Source: Niastella sp.
GTDB lineage: Bacteria; Bacteroidota; Bacteroidia; Chitinophagales; Chitinophagaceae
Assembly (NCBI GenBank): GCA_017744515.1
Contig: JAGIBF010000038.1
Span: 1 to 55,894 of the forward strand
Direction: 5' to 3'
DNA length: 55,894 nt
Positions 28,665 to 38,636 of this stretch are shown in pieces. Below the pieces are notes generated by a model, which was not told where the DNA came from, made no database searches, and was given only the letters and a program-made list of their open reading frames with translations. The first letter of the stretch is position 1; each line of letters starts with the position of its first letter. The position numbers and the translations under genes are program-made.

Positions 28665-31112
28665 CTACTCACTCCTAAGACTCTTCACTGGATTCGTGAT
28701 CGCTGCCTTGATGGCCTGAAATCCGATGGTGAACAAAGCGATCAATAGGGCCGCAACACCCGCCAGCAGGAATACCCACCAGCTAATGGTAGTGCGATAA
28801 GCAAAGTCTTGCAGCCAGAGATTCATGAAATACCAGGCAATAGGCGATGCGATGACAGCAGCAATGAATACCAGTTTCAGGAAATCCATGGACAGCATGG
28901 CAGTGATATTGCCGATGCTGGCGCCCAGCACTTTCCGGATACCGATCTCTTTGGTACGCTGTTGCATGGTAAAAGCAGCCAGGCCAAACAACCCCATGCA
29001 GGAAATGAAGATGGCCATGAACATGGCAGTGTTCATCAGTTGTGCTGTCTTTTGTTCTTTCTCGTATAATTTGGCAATGGTTTCATCGAAGAAAGTCCAC
29101 TCCGGTTCTTTATTAGGATATACAGAGCGCCACGTGCTTTCAATAGCCGCCAGCGTGTTTTTAACCTGATCCACCTGCTGACCGTTGGTAGCCAGTTTTA
29201 CACTGATGGTGCGGGTAGACTCCACATTGGTGGTCAGGAAAAAAGGTTTGATAGCCTCATGAAATGATTTGGAATGGAAATCCTGCATCACACCTGCGAT
29301 GGGCCCCTTTTTACCGGAAATACCTACCTGTACCATTTGCCCAACAGCGCTGGCTGGTGTAGCAAAGCCCAACGACTTTGCACAAGCTTCGTTGATGACA
29401 AACTCGCGCAGGGTATCGGAAGGCAGCAGGTTGCGGCCTGCTATTAGTTTGAGGTCATACAAAGGAAGGTAATTGGCATCTACAAAAGAAAATGATGAGG
29501 ATATCTCATTCTCGGGCATAGCGCTGCCAATATTTTTAATGACGGTGCCGCCATGTCTTTGGGCTGCGGGTGTTTGTGCATGAATGCTGACGGCTGTAAC
29601 GCCAGACAGCTGCCGCAGCTTTTGTGTCAATAATATTTTGCTTTCCGGTGTGGCATCTTTGGGGCGAAGGATAATGATGGCATCCTTGTCAAATCCAAGA
29701 TCGGTATTCAGCATGTAGTGGATCTGTTTGCCTACAACCACTGTCCCGATGATGAACACAAGGGAAATGGTGAACTGGAATACGATGAGCGATTTACGCA
29801 GGTAGTTCCTGTGGTGTCCTTTGGGGGCAGACTGTCCTTTTAAGCTTTCAACCGGTTTGAAAGCTGATAATATTCTTGCAGGATAAAAGCCGGCCAGCAA
29901 TGTTGTAAAGAGTGCTACGGCCAGCAGGAACAGAAAGGTATACTTATGAAAGGGTTCCAACAGTACGCCTGACGGAATGAAAGAGCTGAATGCCGTAAGT
30001 ACAGGCTTCAGCAGGATGACGGAAAGCGCTACAGCGGCCAGCGTCAATATAAAGGTCTCACTGAAGAATTGCAGGCGCAGGCTCAGGCGGTTACTGCCCA
30101 ATACCTTGCGGATGCCGATCTCCTTGGATCGCTTGATGGATTGCGCGGTAGACAGGTTGATGAAGTTCACGACAGCGATGAGTAAGATGAATACAGCAAT
30201 ACCCATCAAGCCATACAGGGTAGGTAAGTGCACTTTGCGGGCATAGCCATCCTGATAGTCTTCATTGAAGTGTACATTCGACAGTGGCTGCAGTTTCAGC
30301 GCATCCTCTTCACTCGCGCCCCATATATTCTTTTTCACAAAGCCGGGAAACTGTGCTTCCACCTGTTGCGGCGTAACGCCCTTGGCGAGTTTTACATATG
30401 CTTGTGAATAATAGTCCCACATGCCCCAGGCGCCCAGGTCGATGTTTTCTTTCAAAAAGCTTTGACGCACGGTAGGGAAGGAGATAAAGTCGGTAAAACC
30501 AAAGTCGGTATTGTTGGCAAAATCTTTTACGATGCCGGCTACGTGCACATGCAGCGAATCATTGTACACCAACTCACGTCCTATCAGCTGACTGGCGGGA
30601 GCATCTTCAAAGTATTTTTTAGCAGCCGATTCTGTCAGCACTACTTTGAAAGGTTCATTCATGGCTGTGGCGGCATTGCCTGCCACCCACTGGTATTGAA
30701 AGATGGAGAAGTAAGGAGCTTCTGCTACGATGATCGGAGAAGGCTTATCACGAATAACCTCGAATAATTTAGCCTCCTTGCCGGTTTGTGGCACTGATAC
30801 CTTGGCATAGTAATTATAAAATCCGGTCACCTGCTCGAAGCCTGTAAGCTCTTCCCGTACCCGCATAGGCAGAGGTGGAGGTACATAACCTACCGGCCGC
30901 GGTGGTTCACTCTTGAACTTAAGAGAACCAACAATGCGGTAGATCCTTTCTTTGCCAGGATGAAAGGTGTCATAAGTCAGCTCATGCTGCGCGATCAGGA
31001 ATATCACGAGGCAGGTACTAATGCCAAGCGCCAGACCAACGATGTTGATACCGGCGTAAGCTTTATTGCTTTTTAAATTTCTCCAGGCTATCTTAAGATA
31101 GTTTTTAAGCAT
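28665..31112 (-). CDS. MacB/FtsX-type ABC permease P5
   Basis: An 815-residue double-FtsX permease, the longest of the set. TMs lie near 21-42, 297-317, 352-372, 391-411, 441-462, 690-712, 744-762 and 776-797. Coupling motifs are KEIGIRKVLGS (330-340) and KEIGIRKVLGAS (721-732). PCD1 has a Pro-rich stretch (SEPPRPVGYVPPPLP, 68-82) and the motif QWVAGN (141-146), linking it to P9, P10 and P12. PCD2 has GVMQDFHSKSFHEAIKP (607-623). C-terminus TNPVKSLRSE. It follows P4 by only 18 bases, supporting co-transcription. Cargo unknown. Confidence 0.9.
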   Translation of the reverse strand: MLKNYLKIAWRNLKSNKAYAGINIVGLALGISTCLVIFLIAQHELTYDTFHPGKERIYRIVGSLKFKSEPPRPVGYVPPPLPMRVREELTGFEQVTGFYNYYAKVSVPQTGKEAKLFEVIRDKPSPIIVAEAPYFSIFQYQWVAGNAATAMNEPFKVVLTESAAKKYFEDAPASQLIGRELVYNDSLHVHVAGIVKDFANNTDFGFTDFISFPTVRQSFLKENIDLGAWGMWDYYSQAYVKLAKGVTPQQVEAQFPGFVKKNIWGASEEDALKLQPLSNVHFNEDYQDGYARKVHLPTLYGLMGIAVFILLIAVVNFINLSTAQSIKRSKEIGIRKVLGSNRLSLRLQFFSETFILTLAAVALSVILLKPVLTAFSSFIPSGVLLEPFHKYTFLFLLAVALFTTLLAGFYPARILSAFKPVESLKGQSAPKGHHRNYLRKSLIVFQFTISLVFIIGTVVVGKQIHYMLNTDLGFDKDAIIILRPKDATPESKILLTQKLRQLSGVTAVSIHAQTPAAQRHGGTVIKNIGSAMPENEISSSFSFVDANYLPLYDLKLIAGRNLLPSDTLREFVINEACAKSLGFATPASAVGQMVQVGISGKKGPIAGVMQDFHSKSFHEAIKPFFLTTNVESTRTISVKLATNGQQVDQVKNTLAAIESTWRSVYPNKEPEWTFFDETIAKLYEKEQKTAQLMNTAMFMAIFISCMGLFGLAAFTMQQRTKEIGIRKVLGASIGNITAMLSMDFLKLVFIAAVIASPIAWYFMNLWLQDFAYRTTISWWVFLLAGVAALLIALFTIGFQAIKAAITNPVKSLRSE

Positions 31113-31130
31113 GTTAGTCTTTTATGTTGG

Positions 31131-33542
31131 TTATTCACTTCTTAGCGATTTCACGGGGTTCATCAACGCTGCCTTTACAGCCTGGAAGCTGATAGTAACA
31201 GCAGCAATGAGCAAGGCCATGATACCAGCGGCGCCAAATACCCACCAGCTGATATTGGTACGGTAAGCAAAGTCCTGCAACCATTTGCTCATGATCCACC
31301 AGGTAGCAGGAATAGCGATCACGAAAGCGATCACCACCAGGTATAGGAATTCTTTGGATACCAGCACCAGTACCTGCTGCACAGAAGCACCCAATACTTT
31401 GCGGATGCCTATTTCTTTGGTCCTTTGCTCGATGGTATAAGCCACCAGACCAAACAGTCCCAGGCAGGCGATCACTACAGAAATGATGGCGAACAGCGTG
31501 AACAGTTTGCCGCTCTTTTCTTCAGCAGCATATTGGGCAGCAAAACGCTCATCGAGAAATGTGTAGCTGAATGGTATGCCGGAGCTGAACGATTCCCAGC
31601 TTTTTTTCATATCAGCTACCAGGGTCTTTATGTCCGTTGTTTTGATCTTCGTGATCACAGAGCCGCCATTGCGTCCCATCAGCATCATGAGCGGGGCGAT
31701 CTTTTGTTTGGCAGTGGTAAAGTGAAAATCTTTTACTACGCCTACAATGGTAAACTCCTTGCGGCCCGAACGGACGATGGTGCGGCCAATGGGATTGCCA
31801 TTGATGCCCAATTCCTTTACGGCTGTTTCATTCACCAGTACACCGGATGAGTCGGAGGGAAAGTCGGGAGAAAAATTCCGGCCTGCTGCCAGCTTCATCC
31901 CAAGCGTGGGCAGGTAGTCGTAATCGACGCGGTAAATACCTGCCTGTATTTCGTTGTGCGGATCATTTTGTTGCAGCGGTTTCACAAATATCTGAGTACC
32001 ATCCATACGTCCGTTGGCAGGCGCCGACCAGGAAATGGTAGCATTGACCACACGGCTATCCTTTAACAGTTGTTGCCTGAAGGCTGTTTCATTGTTGCCC
32101 AATGCATAAGAATCGTTGACGATGAGCACCTGCTCTTTATCGTATCCCAGCTTTTGGTTTTGCATGAAATTCAGCTGCCGGTATACGATAATGGTGGCCA
32201 TAATGAGCGCTGTAGACACTACAAACTGGAACACAACGAGGCTGCCGCGCAGTAAGCTACGGCGGGGCTGTGCCGACAAAGCGCCCTTTAATACTTTAAT
32301 GGGTTTGAAGGCAGACAGGAAAAACGAAGGATAGATACCTGCCACAATACCAGTGAGAAGACTCACGCCAAAAGCCACTAACAAAGTAGTGGGTTGCAGA
32401 AAGAATCCTATTTGAATGTTTTTGCCAGCCAGTTCGTTGAAGGCTGGAAGCAGTGCATATACGATAGCTAATGCGATGACGGTGGCAAAGAGGCTCATCA
32501 ATATCGACTCTGACAGAAACTGGGCTACCAGCTGCCCTTTCAAAGAGCCCATTACCTTACGGATACCTACCTCTTTCGAACGTTTGCCCGCGCTGGCGGT
32601 AGACAGGTTGGTGAAGTTCACGCAAGCCAGCAGGAGGATGAACACGGCCAATGCGCCAAACACATACAGGTAGTTGATATCACCGTTTGGCTCCAGTTCA
32701 AACTTGGTGTTGGAATGCAGGTGTATATCAGTTAGGGGTTGCAGATAAAAACGGAAAGTATTCACCGACTTCTGCGCTTCAGCAAGCGAGATGCCCATAT
32801 CCTGTTGTATTTCCGGCACCACGTATTTGGCTACGAGCTGTGGCAGTTTGGCTTCCAGTTGTTTCGCATCCGTACCCGGCCTCAATAATAAATACGTCAT
32901 GTGCGACACATTGCTCCATGTCTGGCGCCGGCTGTCATTGCGAACAGTAGCGCTTAAGGCCATGTCGAAATGGAAGTGCGAATTGTCGGGTATCTTATCA
33001 AAAACACCTGTAACCTTGTACCCCTCATGCTCAAAGCTGATCGTCTTGCCCAATGCTGGTTCCTTGTCGAAATACCTGATAGCCGTAGCCCGGGAGATCA
33101 CGATGCTATTAGGTTCATTCAATGCTGTTCGCTGGTCACCTTCTGTTAAAGGAATAGAAAAAGTGCTGAGGAAGTTGGCATCCAGGAAAGCCACCTTTTC
33201 TTCTTTGAATTGTTTATCGTTGTACCGGCCAAAAAGACGCCCGCCATTTTGATAGCGTGTGAAAGCGGTTACTTCAGGAAAGGCATCTTTGATACCTTCT
33301 CCCACCGCAACGTCTACCATCGGGAAATCAGTAGTACTGCCGTTGGCGTCGAGGTGGATGCCGACACGATAGATATGTTCGGCATTATCAGCATAGCGGT
33401 CGTACGACAACTCATTGTATACATACGCCGCTATGAACATAAAGCAGGTAAGGCCTACGGAAAGACCGAAGACATTGATAAAAGAAAAAGCTTTGTTCTT
33501 TACCAGGTTACGCCACGCGATCTTGAAGTAGTTTCTTATCAC
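31131..33542 (-). CDS. MacB/FtsX-type ABC permease P4
   Basis: An 803-residue double-FtsX permease. TMs lie near 21-42, 291-311, 344-365, 384-406, 434-453, 678-701, 730-749 and 765-786. Coupling motifs are KEVGIRKVMGS (323-333) and KEIGIRKVLGAS (709-720). PCD1 carries the standard SIVISRATAIRYF (146-158) and PCD2 VVKDFHFTTAKQKIAP (602-617), where the usual SLH is replaced by TAK. C-terminus MNPVKSLRSE. It sits 110 bases after P3 (AGCTCG element in the gap) and 18 before P5. Cargo unknown. Confidence 0.9.
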   Translation of the reverse strand: MIRNYFKIAWRNLVKNKAFSFINVFGLSVGLTCFMFIAAYVYNELSYDRYADNAEHIYRVGIHLDANGSTTDFPMVDVAVGEGIKDAFPEVTAFTRYQNGGRLFGRYNDKQFKEEKVAFLDANFLSTFSIPLTEGDQRTALNEPNSIVISRATAIRYFDKEPALGKTISFEHEGYKVTGVFDKIPDNSHFHFDMALSATVRNDSRRQTWSNVSHMTYLLLRPGTDAKQLEAKLPQLVAKYVVPEIQQDMGISLAEAQKSVNTFRFYLQPLTDIHLHSNTKFELEPNGDINYLYVFGALAVFILLLACVNFTNLSTASAGKRSKEVGIRKVMGSLKGQLVAQFLSESILMSLFATVIALAIVYALLPAFNELAGKNIQIGFFLQPTTLLVAFGVSLLTGIVAGIYPSFFLSAFKPIKVLKGALSAQPRRSLLRGSLVVFQFVVSTALIMATIIVYRQLNFMQNQKLGYDKEQVLIVNDSYALGNNETAFRQQLLKDSRVVNATISWSAPANGRMDGTQIFVKPLQQNDPHNEIQAGIYRVDYDYLPTLGMKLAAGRNFSPDFPSDSSGVLVNETAVKELGINGNPIGRTIVRSGRKEFTIVGVVKDFHFTTAKQKIAPLMMLMGRNGGSVITKIKTTDIKTLVADMKKSWESFSSGIPFSYTFLDERFAAQYAAEEKSGKLFTLFAIISVVIACLGLFGLVAYTIEQRTKEIGIRKVLGASVQQVLVLVSKEFLYLVVIAFVIAIPATWWIMSKWLQDFAYRTNISWWVFGAAGIMALLIAAVTISFQAVKAALMNPVKSLRSE

Positions 33543-33613
33543 TGTTGCCTATTTGATTGTTATTATTTATTCAAACAGCTACGAGTCCCTGCTTCGATAA
33601 GGTAACCTGTGTT

Positions 33614-33648
33614 CAGCTCGCTGCTCGAAGCGCACAGCTCGTGGCTGC
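33614..33648. repeat. AGCTCG-type extragenic element
   Basis: CAGCTCGCTGCTCGAAGC-type cluster in the 110-base gap between P3 and P4, ending just before the P3 stop codon region. The rest of the gap (33543-33613) shows no recognised signal. Confidence 0.5.
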
Positions 33649-33652
33649 TTTA

Positions 33653-36025
33653 CTACTCACTTCTTAAACTCTTCACCGGATTTGATACCGCCGCTTTGAT
33701 AGCCTGGAAACTCACGGTAAGCAGGGCAATGGCCATAGCGCCAAGACCGGCGATCGTAAATATCCACCATGATATAGGCGTACGGTATTCATATTGTTGC
33801 AGCCACTGGTGCAATACATACCAGGCAATCGGAATAGCAATGACACAGGAAATGATCACCAGCATCACAAAGTCTCTCGACAACATTTTCCAGATGTTGG
33901 TTACGGACGCGCCCAACACTTTGCGTACACCGATCTCTTTGGTACGGCGCTCTGCTACGAAAGAGGCCAGTCCAAACAATCCAAGGCAGGAAATAAATAC
34001 AGCGAGGATGGCGAAGAAGGTAGCCAGATTGCCGATACGCTCTTCATCGGAGAACTTCTTGGCATATTCCTCGTCGGTGAACTCATATTCGAACGGGCTG
34101 CCTGGGTTGTTCTTCTTGAATACCGGCTCCAGTTTGACCAGCGCTGCTTTCACAGATACGGTGGGCTTGATGCGCATAGTGATGGTGCCCGTCCAGCCAT
34201 AATCGAGAAAAAAGACGGTAGGTTTTATAGGAACATAGGGCGATTCCATCACCATATCTTTTACAACACCGATCACCATCTTTTCTTTGTCATTCCATTT
34301 GATGACCTGTCCCACAGGGTTTTTGAATCCGGTGAGTTTTACACCTGCTTCGTTAAGAATGATCTGTCCGGTATCGGTAGTAAAACTTCTGGAGAAATCA
34401 CGTCCTTCTTTTATTTGCCAGCCGATGGTTTTTCCAAAATCGTGTGTAACAGCTACGATGCCAAAGAGAGGGACCGAATTGGGGTCTTTCCCTTTCCAGT
34501 CGAAACCTATCTGGTTGCTGTATACAGCCGTGGAAGGGCTGGATGATTCAGCCATGTCGTCAATCACACCGGTTGACAGCAGTTCGCTGCGGAGTGCATC
34601 ATAGTGACCATAAAGTTGTTCCGTATTGATATTGACTGTGATAAGCCCTTCGCGGGTATAACCAACGGGGCGGCTCTTGGCATATTGAACTTGTCTGAAA
34701 ACGATGATGGTGCCAATGATGAGCGCTATAGATACAGTAAACTGTATTACCACCAGTATTTTGCGGGGTAAAGCTGCAAAGCGGCCGGTGCGGAAAGTGC
34801 CTTTGAGCACCTTCACCGGATCGAAGCGTGACAGGTAAAACGCAGGATAGCTGCCCGATACCAGCCCGGTGAATACAGTAAAGGCCAGTGCCAGTGTCCA
34901 GAAAATTGGATTGCTCCAGGGCATGCTGATCTCTTTATCGGCCATGCTGTTGAAGAACGATAGTGATAGTAATGCCAGGCCAATAGAAAGGATGAATGCG
35001 ATGAAAGCTACGAGTACCGACTCTCCAAGGAACTGCCCGATAAGCTGGCTGCGCAGAGAGCCCATGGTTTTGCGGATGCCTACTTCTCTGGCACGCTTTT
35101 CACTTCTGGCAGTAGAAAGGTTCATGAAGTTGATGCACGCCAGTATCAGTACAAACACGCCGATAATGCCAAACAGCCATACAAAAGTGATACGGCCGCC
35201 ATCAGTTTTACCATTGGTGAATTTGCCATAGAGCCGCCAATTGCTCATAGGGTGTACTACAGCACGTTCGTCACCTTCCTTGAAGTGTTGCCGTGCAATA
35301 TCCCTGATCTTGGCTTCTGCTTTTTTGTAATCAACTTTATCATTGAGCTGCACATACAATTGCCAGGAGTGATTGCCCCACTGCGTCTGCGACTCTTTAA
35401 GCCAGGGCTCTGTTGTGAGGTATTTATCCCAGGGGATCAACAGCTTTGTTTCATATAGGGATGTATTACGCGGGAAATCTTCATATACGCCCGCTACGGT
35501 CATATCCATCTTATTGTCAAACTTCACCGTTTTGCCCATCGGGTCGGCATCGCCAAAAAGCGCTTTGGCCAGCGATGCAGCCAGCAGGGCAGAGGAAGGA
35601 TCTTTTAAACCATCGATGCTGCCTTTCACCATCTTCAGGCCAAACATCGCCGGGAATTCCGGCTGCACCCACATGCCATTCTTGCTGATCTTTTTATCAC
35701 CTACTGCCAGGATATGGCCGAAGTTCCAGGAAGCGAGCGATGCTTTCTTGAAATCGTCCGTGTACTTGGTGCGCAATTCCAGGCCCAACGGGATGGATAC
35801 GGCCGGGCCGGTACCCGTTTCCCCATTGAAAGTTTGGGTAGTCATGATCTGTGCCAGCCGGTTGTAATTGCTATGGTATTTATTGAACGATAGCTCGTCC
35901 CATATCCATAAGCCGATAAGCAGGGCTATGGCCATGCCGGTGGAAAGGCCAAGAATATTGATCACTGAATACATCCGTCCTTTGATCAGGTTACGGAAGG
36001 CGATGGTGAAATAATTCTTTATCAC
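33653..36025 (-). CDS. MacB/FtsX-type ABC permease P3
   Basis: A 790-residue double-FtsX permease, the shortest apart from the P12 and P14 range. TMs lie near 21-42, 280-300, 334-356, 374-394, 423-443, 669-689, 719-738 and 752-774. Coupling motifs are REVGIRKTMGS (313-323) and KEIGVRKVLGAS (696-707). PCD2 departs from all other members: the DFHF motif is replaced by VVKDMVMESPYVPIKP (587-602), so whatever that loop does is altered here. C-terminus SNPVKSLRSE. It lies 111 bases after P2 and 110 before P4. Cargo unknown. Confidence 0.9.
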   Translation of the reverse strand: MIKNYFTIAFRNLIKGRMYSVINILGLSTGMAIALLIGLWIWDELSFNKYHSNYNRLAQIMTTQTFNGETGTGPAVSIPLGLELRTKYTDDFKKASLASWNFGHILAVGDKKISKNGMWVQPEFPAMFGLKMVKGSIDGLKDPSSALLAASLAKALFGDADPMGKTVKFDNKMDMTVAGVYEDFPRNTSLYETKLLIPWDKYLTTEPWLKESQTQWGNHSWQLYVQLNDKVDYKKAEAKIRDIARQHFKEGDERAVVHPMSNWRLYGKFTNGKTDGGRITFVWLFGIIGVFVLILACINFMNLSTARSEKRAREVGIRKTMGSLRSQLIGQFLGESVLVAFIAFILSIGLALLSLSFFNSMADKEISMPWSNPIFWTLALAFTVFTGLVSGSYPAFYLSRFDPVKVLKGTFRTGRFAALPRKILVVIQFTVSIALIIGTIIVFRQVQYAKSRPVGYTREGLITVNINTEQLYGHYDALRSELLSTGVIDDMAESSSPSTAVYSNQIGFDWKGKDPNSVPLFGIVAVTHDFGKTIGWQIKEGRDFSRSFTTDTGQIILNEAGVKLTGFKNPVGQVIKWNDKEKMVIGVVKDMVMESPYVPIKPTVFFLDYGWTGTITMRIKPTVSVKAALVKLEPVFKKNNPGSPFEYEFTDEEYAKKFSDEERIGNLATFFAILAVFISCLGLFGLASFVAERRTKEIGVRKVLGASVTNIWKMLSRDFVMLVIISCVIAIPIAWYVLHQWLQQYEYRTPISWWIFTIAGLGAMAIALLTVSFQAIKAAVSNPVKSLRSE

Positions 36026-36077
36026 GGGTTACTTATTTGTTAGTTCGTCTTTATTAAAAGCAAATCGTACTGTATTT

Positions 36078-36130
36078 AGCTCGCCGCTCACAACTTGTCC
36101 CGCTAAAACGGGAGCTCGTTGCTCGCGGCT
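36078..36130. repeat. AGCTCG-type element interrupted by a small hairpin
   Basis: Two AGCTCG-type stretches flank the hairpin TCCCGCTAAAACGGGA (36098-36113; arms TCCCG/CGGGA). The same kind of small hairpin interrupts a different repeat at 52025-52039. It lies between P2 and P3. Confidence 0.5.
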
Positions 36131-36136
36131 TTCTCA

Positions 36137-38551
36137 CTACTCACTGCGCAAACTATTAACCGGATTACGCAAAGCAGCTTTTACCGATTGCAGGCTGAGC
36201 GTGATGAAAGCGATCAGCAAGGCAATAACACCTGCTAAGGCAAATACCCACCACGCAATGTCGATCCGGTAGTAGAACGACTGCAGCCAGTTGTGCATCG
36301 CATACCACGCAATGGGTGATGCAATTACAATAGCGATCAATACCAACACCAGGAAATCTTTTGATACGAGACCTACTATGTGAGGAACGCTGGCGCCCAG
36401 TACTTTCCGGATGCCGATCTCTTTGGTACGTTGCAGGATGGCCAGCAGCGCAATGGCAAACAAGCCCATGCACGAAATGAGGATGGCCAGTATGGCGCCA
36501 CTGATAAATATTTTGGACAGCTTGGTTTCGCCGCTGTAAGTACGGTCGGTATTCTCATCGAGGAAAGAGCCGAGGAAAGGCGCTTTGGGATTTACTTCCT
36601 TCCACGCTGTTTTGATCACGTCCATAGAAGCCGGCAGGTTATCCGGCTGCACGCGGACGAAGATGTACGACATGCCCCAGTTGGGACGTACGGTCATAGT
36701 CAGCGGCGCCAGCTCACGGTGCAGTGATTTGAAATGAAAATCTTTTACAACGCCGATCACTTGCAGCCTGGTGCCATCGAGATCGAGCACAGCGGTGAGC
36801 GGATCTTTCTCTCCCAACTGGCGGGCCATGGTTTCATTGATGATCACACCAGTAGTATCCATGCCAAAGCTGCGGGAGAAATCGCGGCCCGAAAGCAGTT
36901 GGATGTTCATGGTCTTGAGATAGTCATAATCTATCCGCAGCCAATTGGTTTTGATACCCTTATTCTTATAATCGAAGCCCATTACGGAAGTAGAGGAGGA
37001 ACCATCACGGCCGCGCCCCATATTCATATCTGTGCCGGTAACGCTTACAATACGTGGCTCCTTGGCAAGACGGTTGCGCATTAGGGAAAGCGCTTTTTCC
37101 GGGTCCATATTAGGACCAACAGGCAGGCTGATCACCTGCTCTTTACTGTACCCGAGCGGTTTGGTACGCAGGTAATTGAGCTGCTGCCAGATGATCATGG
37201 TGCTGATGATGAGCAGGGAAGACAAAACGAACTGGACCACCATCAGGGAGTTACGCACGCGGTGCGATTTGCCTACAGGCAGTTTGCCTTTCACCGTCTC
37301 CACTGTTTTAAATGCAGAGACCATCCAGGCAGGATAACCGCCGGCAAACAACGTAACCAGCAAAAAGCCGCCGAATATATACGTGATCACTAATGGTGAA
37401 CGAACCATATCGACCGACATATCCCGGTAAAATACCTGCTTGTAGTAAGGCAGCAGCAAATAAGCAATGCCCAATCCCACTGCCAATGCCAGCAGGCTTA
37501 CGATCAATGCTTCGCCCCAGAACTGAGAGATCAATTGCCAGCGCATAGCACCCAACACCTTGCGGATACCAATTTCTTTGGAGCGGGTGAAAGAACGAGC
37601 CAATGAAAGGTTCACAAAATTCACACAGGCGATGAACAGGATAAAGCCGCTGATGATCAACAGCAGGTAAGGGTAGAACCGGTTTACACCTGCACCTGTG
37701 CCACTGATGTTGCTGAAGTGGATATCGGTGAGCGGCACTGTGCGCAGCCGCAATAATTCACCTTCTTTGTCGGGCCTGGCGCCATCCCGTTTCAGGCTGG
37801 TCAGCTTATCATTATAATACTTATGAATGAAGGCGAAGGTTTGTTTTTCGAAAGCAGCTACGTCTTTTTTATCGCGCAGTTGTACAAATACATCATGGTT
37901 GTCCGAGTCCCATGTATTGATAAGCTCTTTGTAATAAGGAAAATGTTCAAACCTGGCCAGTATGTCGAACGTGAAACTGGAGTTTCTGGGAAAATCTTTG
38001 GCAACAGCTGTTACAGTATAAGATTCCCAGGTATCTCCGTTCTTCATCTCCACCGTTTTACCAACCGGGTCTTCTTTATCAAACAATACTTTCGCACAAT
38101 GTTCAGTGATCACAATATTGTTGAGGTCGCCTAAGGGTGCTTGCGCGTTACCACTTTGGATAGGGAAGGTGAACATTTTCAGGAAGTCGGGGTCTACTGC
38201 CCGGATGCTCAGGTCTACTTCCTTTTCCTTGTACCGCACAATATCACTGGCACTGCTGCCATAGCGGCTGATGTATTGTACATCCGGATACTCTGTTTTA
38301 AGGGAAGGCGCCAGCGGCACAGGCATCGAAGAACTGCTTTCTTCACCACGTGGATTCTGCTCGTGGAAATACAGCTGATAGATGTTCTTTTTGTTGGTGT
38401 GGAACTGGTCATACGACAGCTCATGATAAGCGGTAAGCGACAATAACAGGGCCGCTGCAAATGCGATGGCCATACCAAATACCACGATCACGGCAAATGT
38501 TTTGTGCTTCCATAGATTGCGCCATGCGATCTTGATGTAATTGCTGAACAT
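36137..38551 (-). CDS. MacB/FtsX-type ABC permease P2
   Basis: An 804-residue double-FtsX permease. TM1 (22-42) is built of VIVVFGMAIAFAAALLLSLTA and differs from the INIxGLxxG start seen in most paralogs. Further TMs lie near 294-314, 348-368, 389-410, 434-453, 681-705, 735-753 and 768-789. Coupling motifs are KEIGIRKVLGA (325-335) and KEIGIRKVLGAS (720-731). PCD2 has GVVKDFHFKSLHRELAP (600-616). C-terminus RNPVNSLRSE. It follows the 85-residue lipoprotein gene by 85 bases and precedes P3 by 111. Cargo unknown. Confidence 0.9.
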   Translation of the reverse strand: MFSNYIKIAWRNLWKHKTFAVIVVFGMAIAFAAALLLSLTAYHELSYDQFHTNKKNIYQLYFHEQNPRGEESSSSMPVPLAPSLKTEYPDVQYISRYGSSASDIVRYKEKEVDLSIRAVDPDFLKMFTFPIQSGNAQAPLGDLNNIVITEHCAKVLFDKEDPVGKTVEMKNGDTWESYTVTAVAKDFPRNSSFTFDILARFEHFPYYKELINTWDSDNHDVFVQLRDKKDVAAFEKQTFAFIHKYYNDKLTSLKRDGARPDKEGELLRLRTVPLTDIHFSNISGTGAGVNRFYPYLLLIISGFILFIACVNFVNLSLARSFTRSKEIGIRKVLGAMRWQLISQFWGEALIVSLLALAVGLGIAYLLLPYYKQVFYRDMSVDMVRSPLVITYIFGGFLLVTLFAGGYPAWMVSAFKTVETVKGKLPVGKSHRVRNSLMVVQFVLSSLLIISTMIIWQQLNYLRTKPLGYSKEQVISLPVGPNMDPEKALSLMRNRLAKEPRIVSVTGTDMNMGRGRDGSSSTSVMGFDYKNKGIKTNWLRIDYDYLKTMNIQLLSGRDFSRSFGMDTTGVIINETMARQLGEKDPLTAVLDLDGTRLQVIGVVKDFHFKSLHRELAPLTMTVRPNWGMSYIFVRVQPDNLPASMDVIKTAWKEVNPKAPFLGSFLDENTDRTYSGETKLSKIFISGAILAILISCMGLFAIALLAILQRTKEIGIRKVLGASVPHIVGLVSKDFLVLVLIAIVIASPIAWYAMHNWLQSFYYRIDIAWWVFALAGVIALLIAFITLSLQSVKAALRNPVNSLRSE

Positions 38552-38636
38552 AATCTTTTAATTGTTTAAGTTGGGTGGTATGGCCAGCACAGGATTATTG
38601 GATAGGGTCGGCTAAATGGCTTATTAACAGCGCTCT

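Noticed and set aside
36040..36080. Internal TAnnTTTG-like promoter before P3 (TACGATTTG)
   Set aside because: Has three bases instead of two between TA and TTTG and no clear upstream half; no gap in the array gave a convincing promoter of this type.
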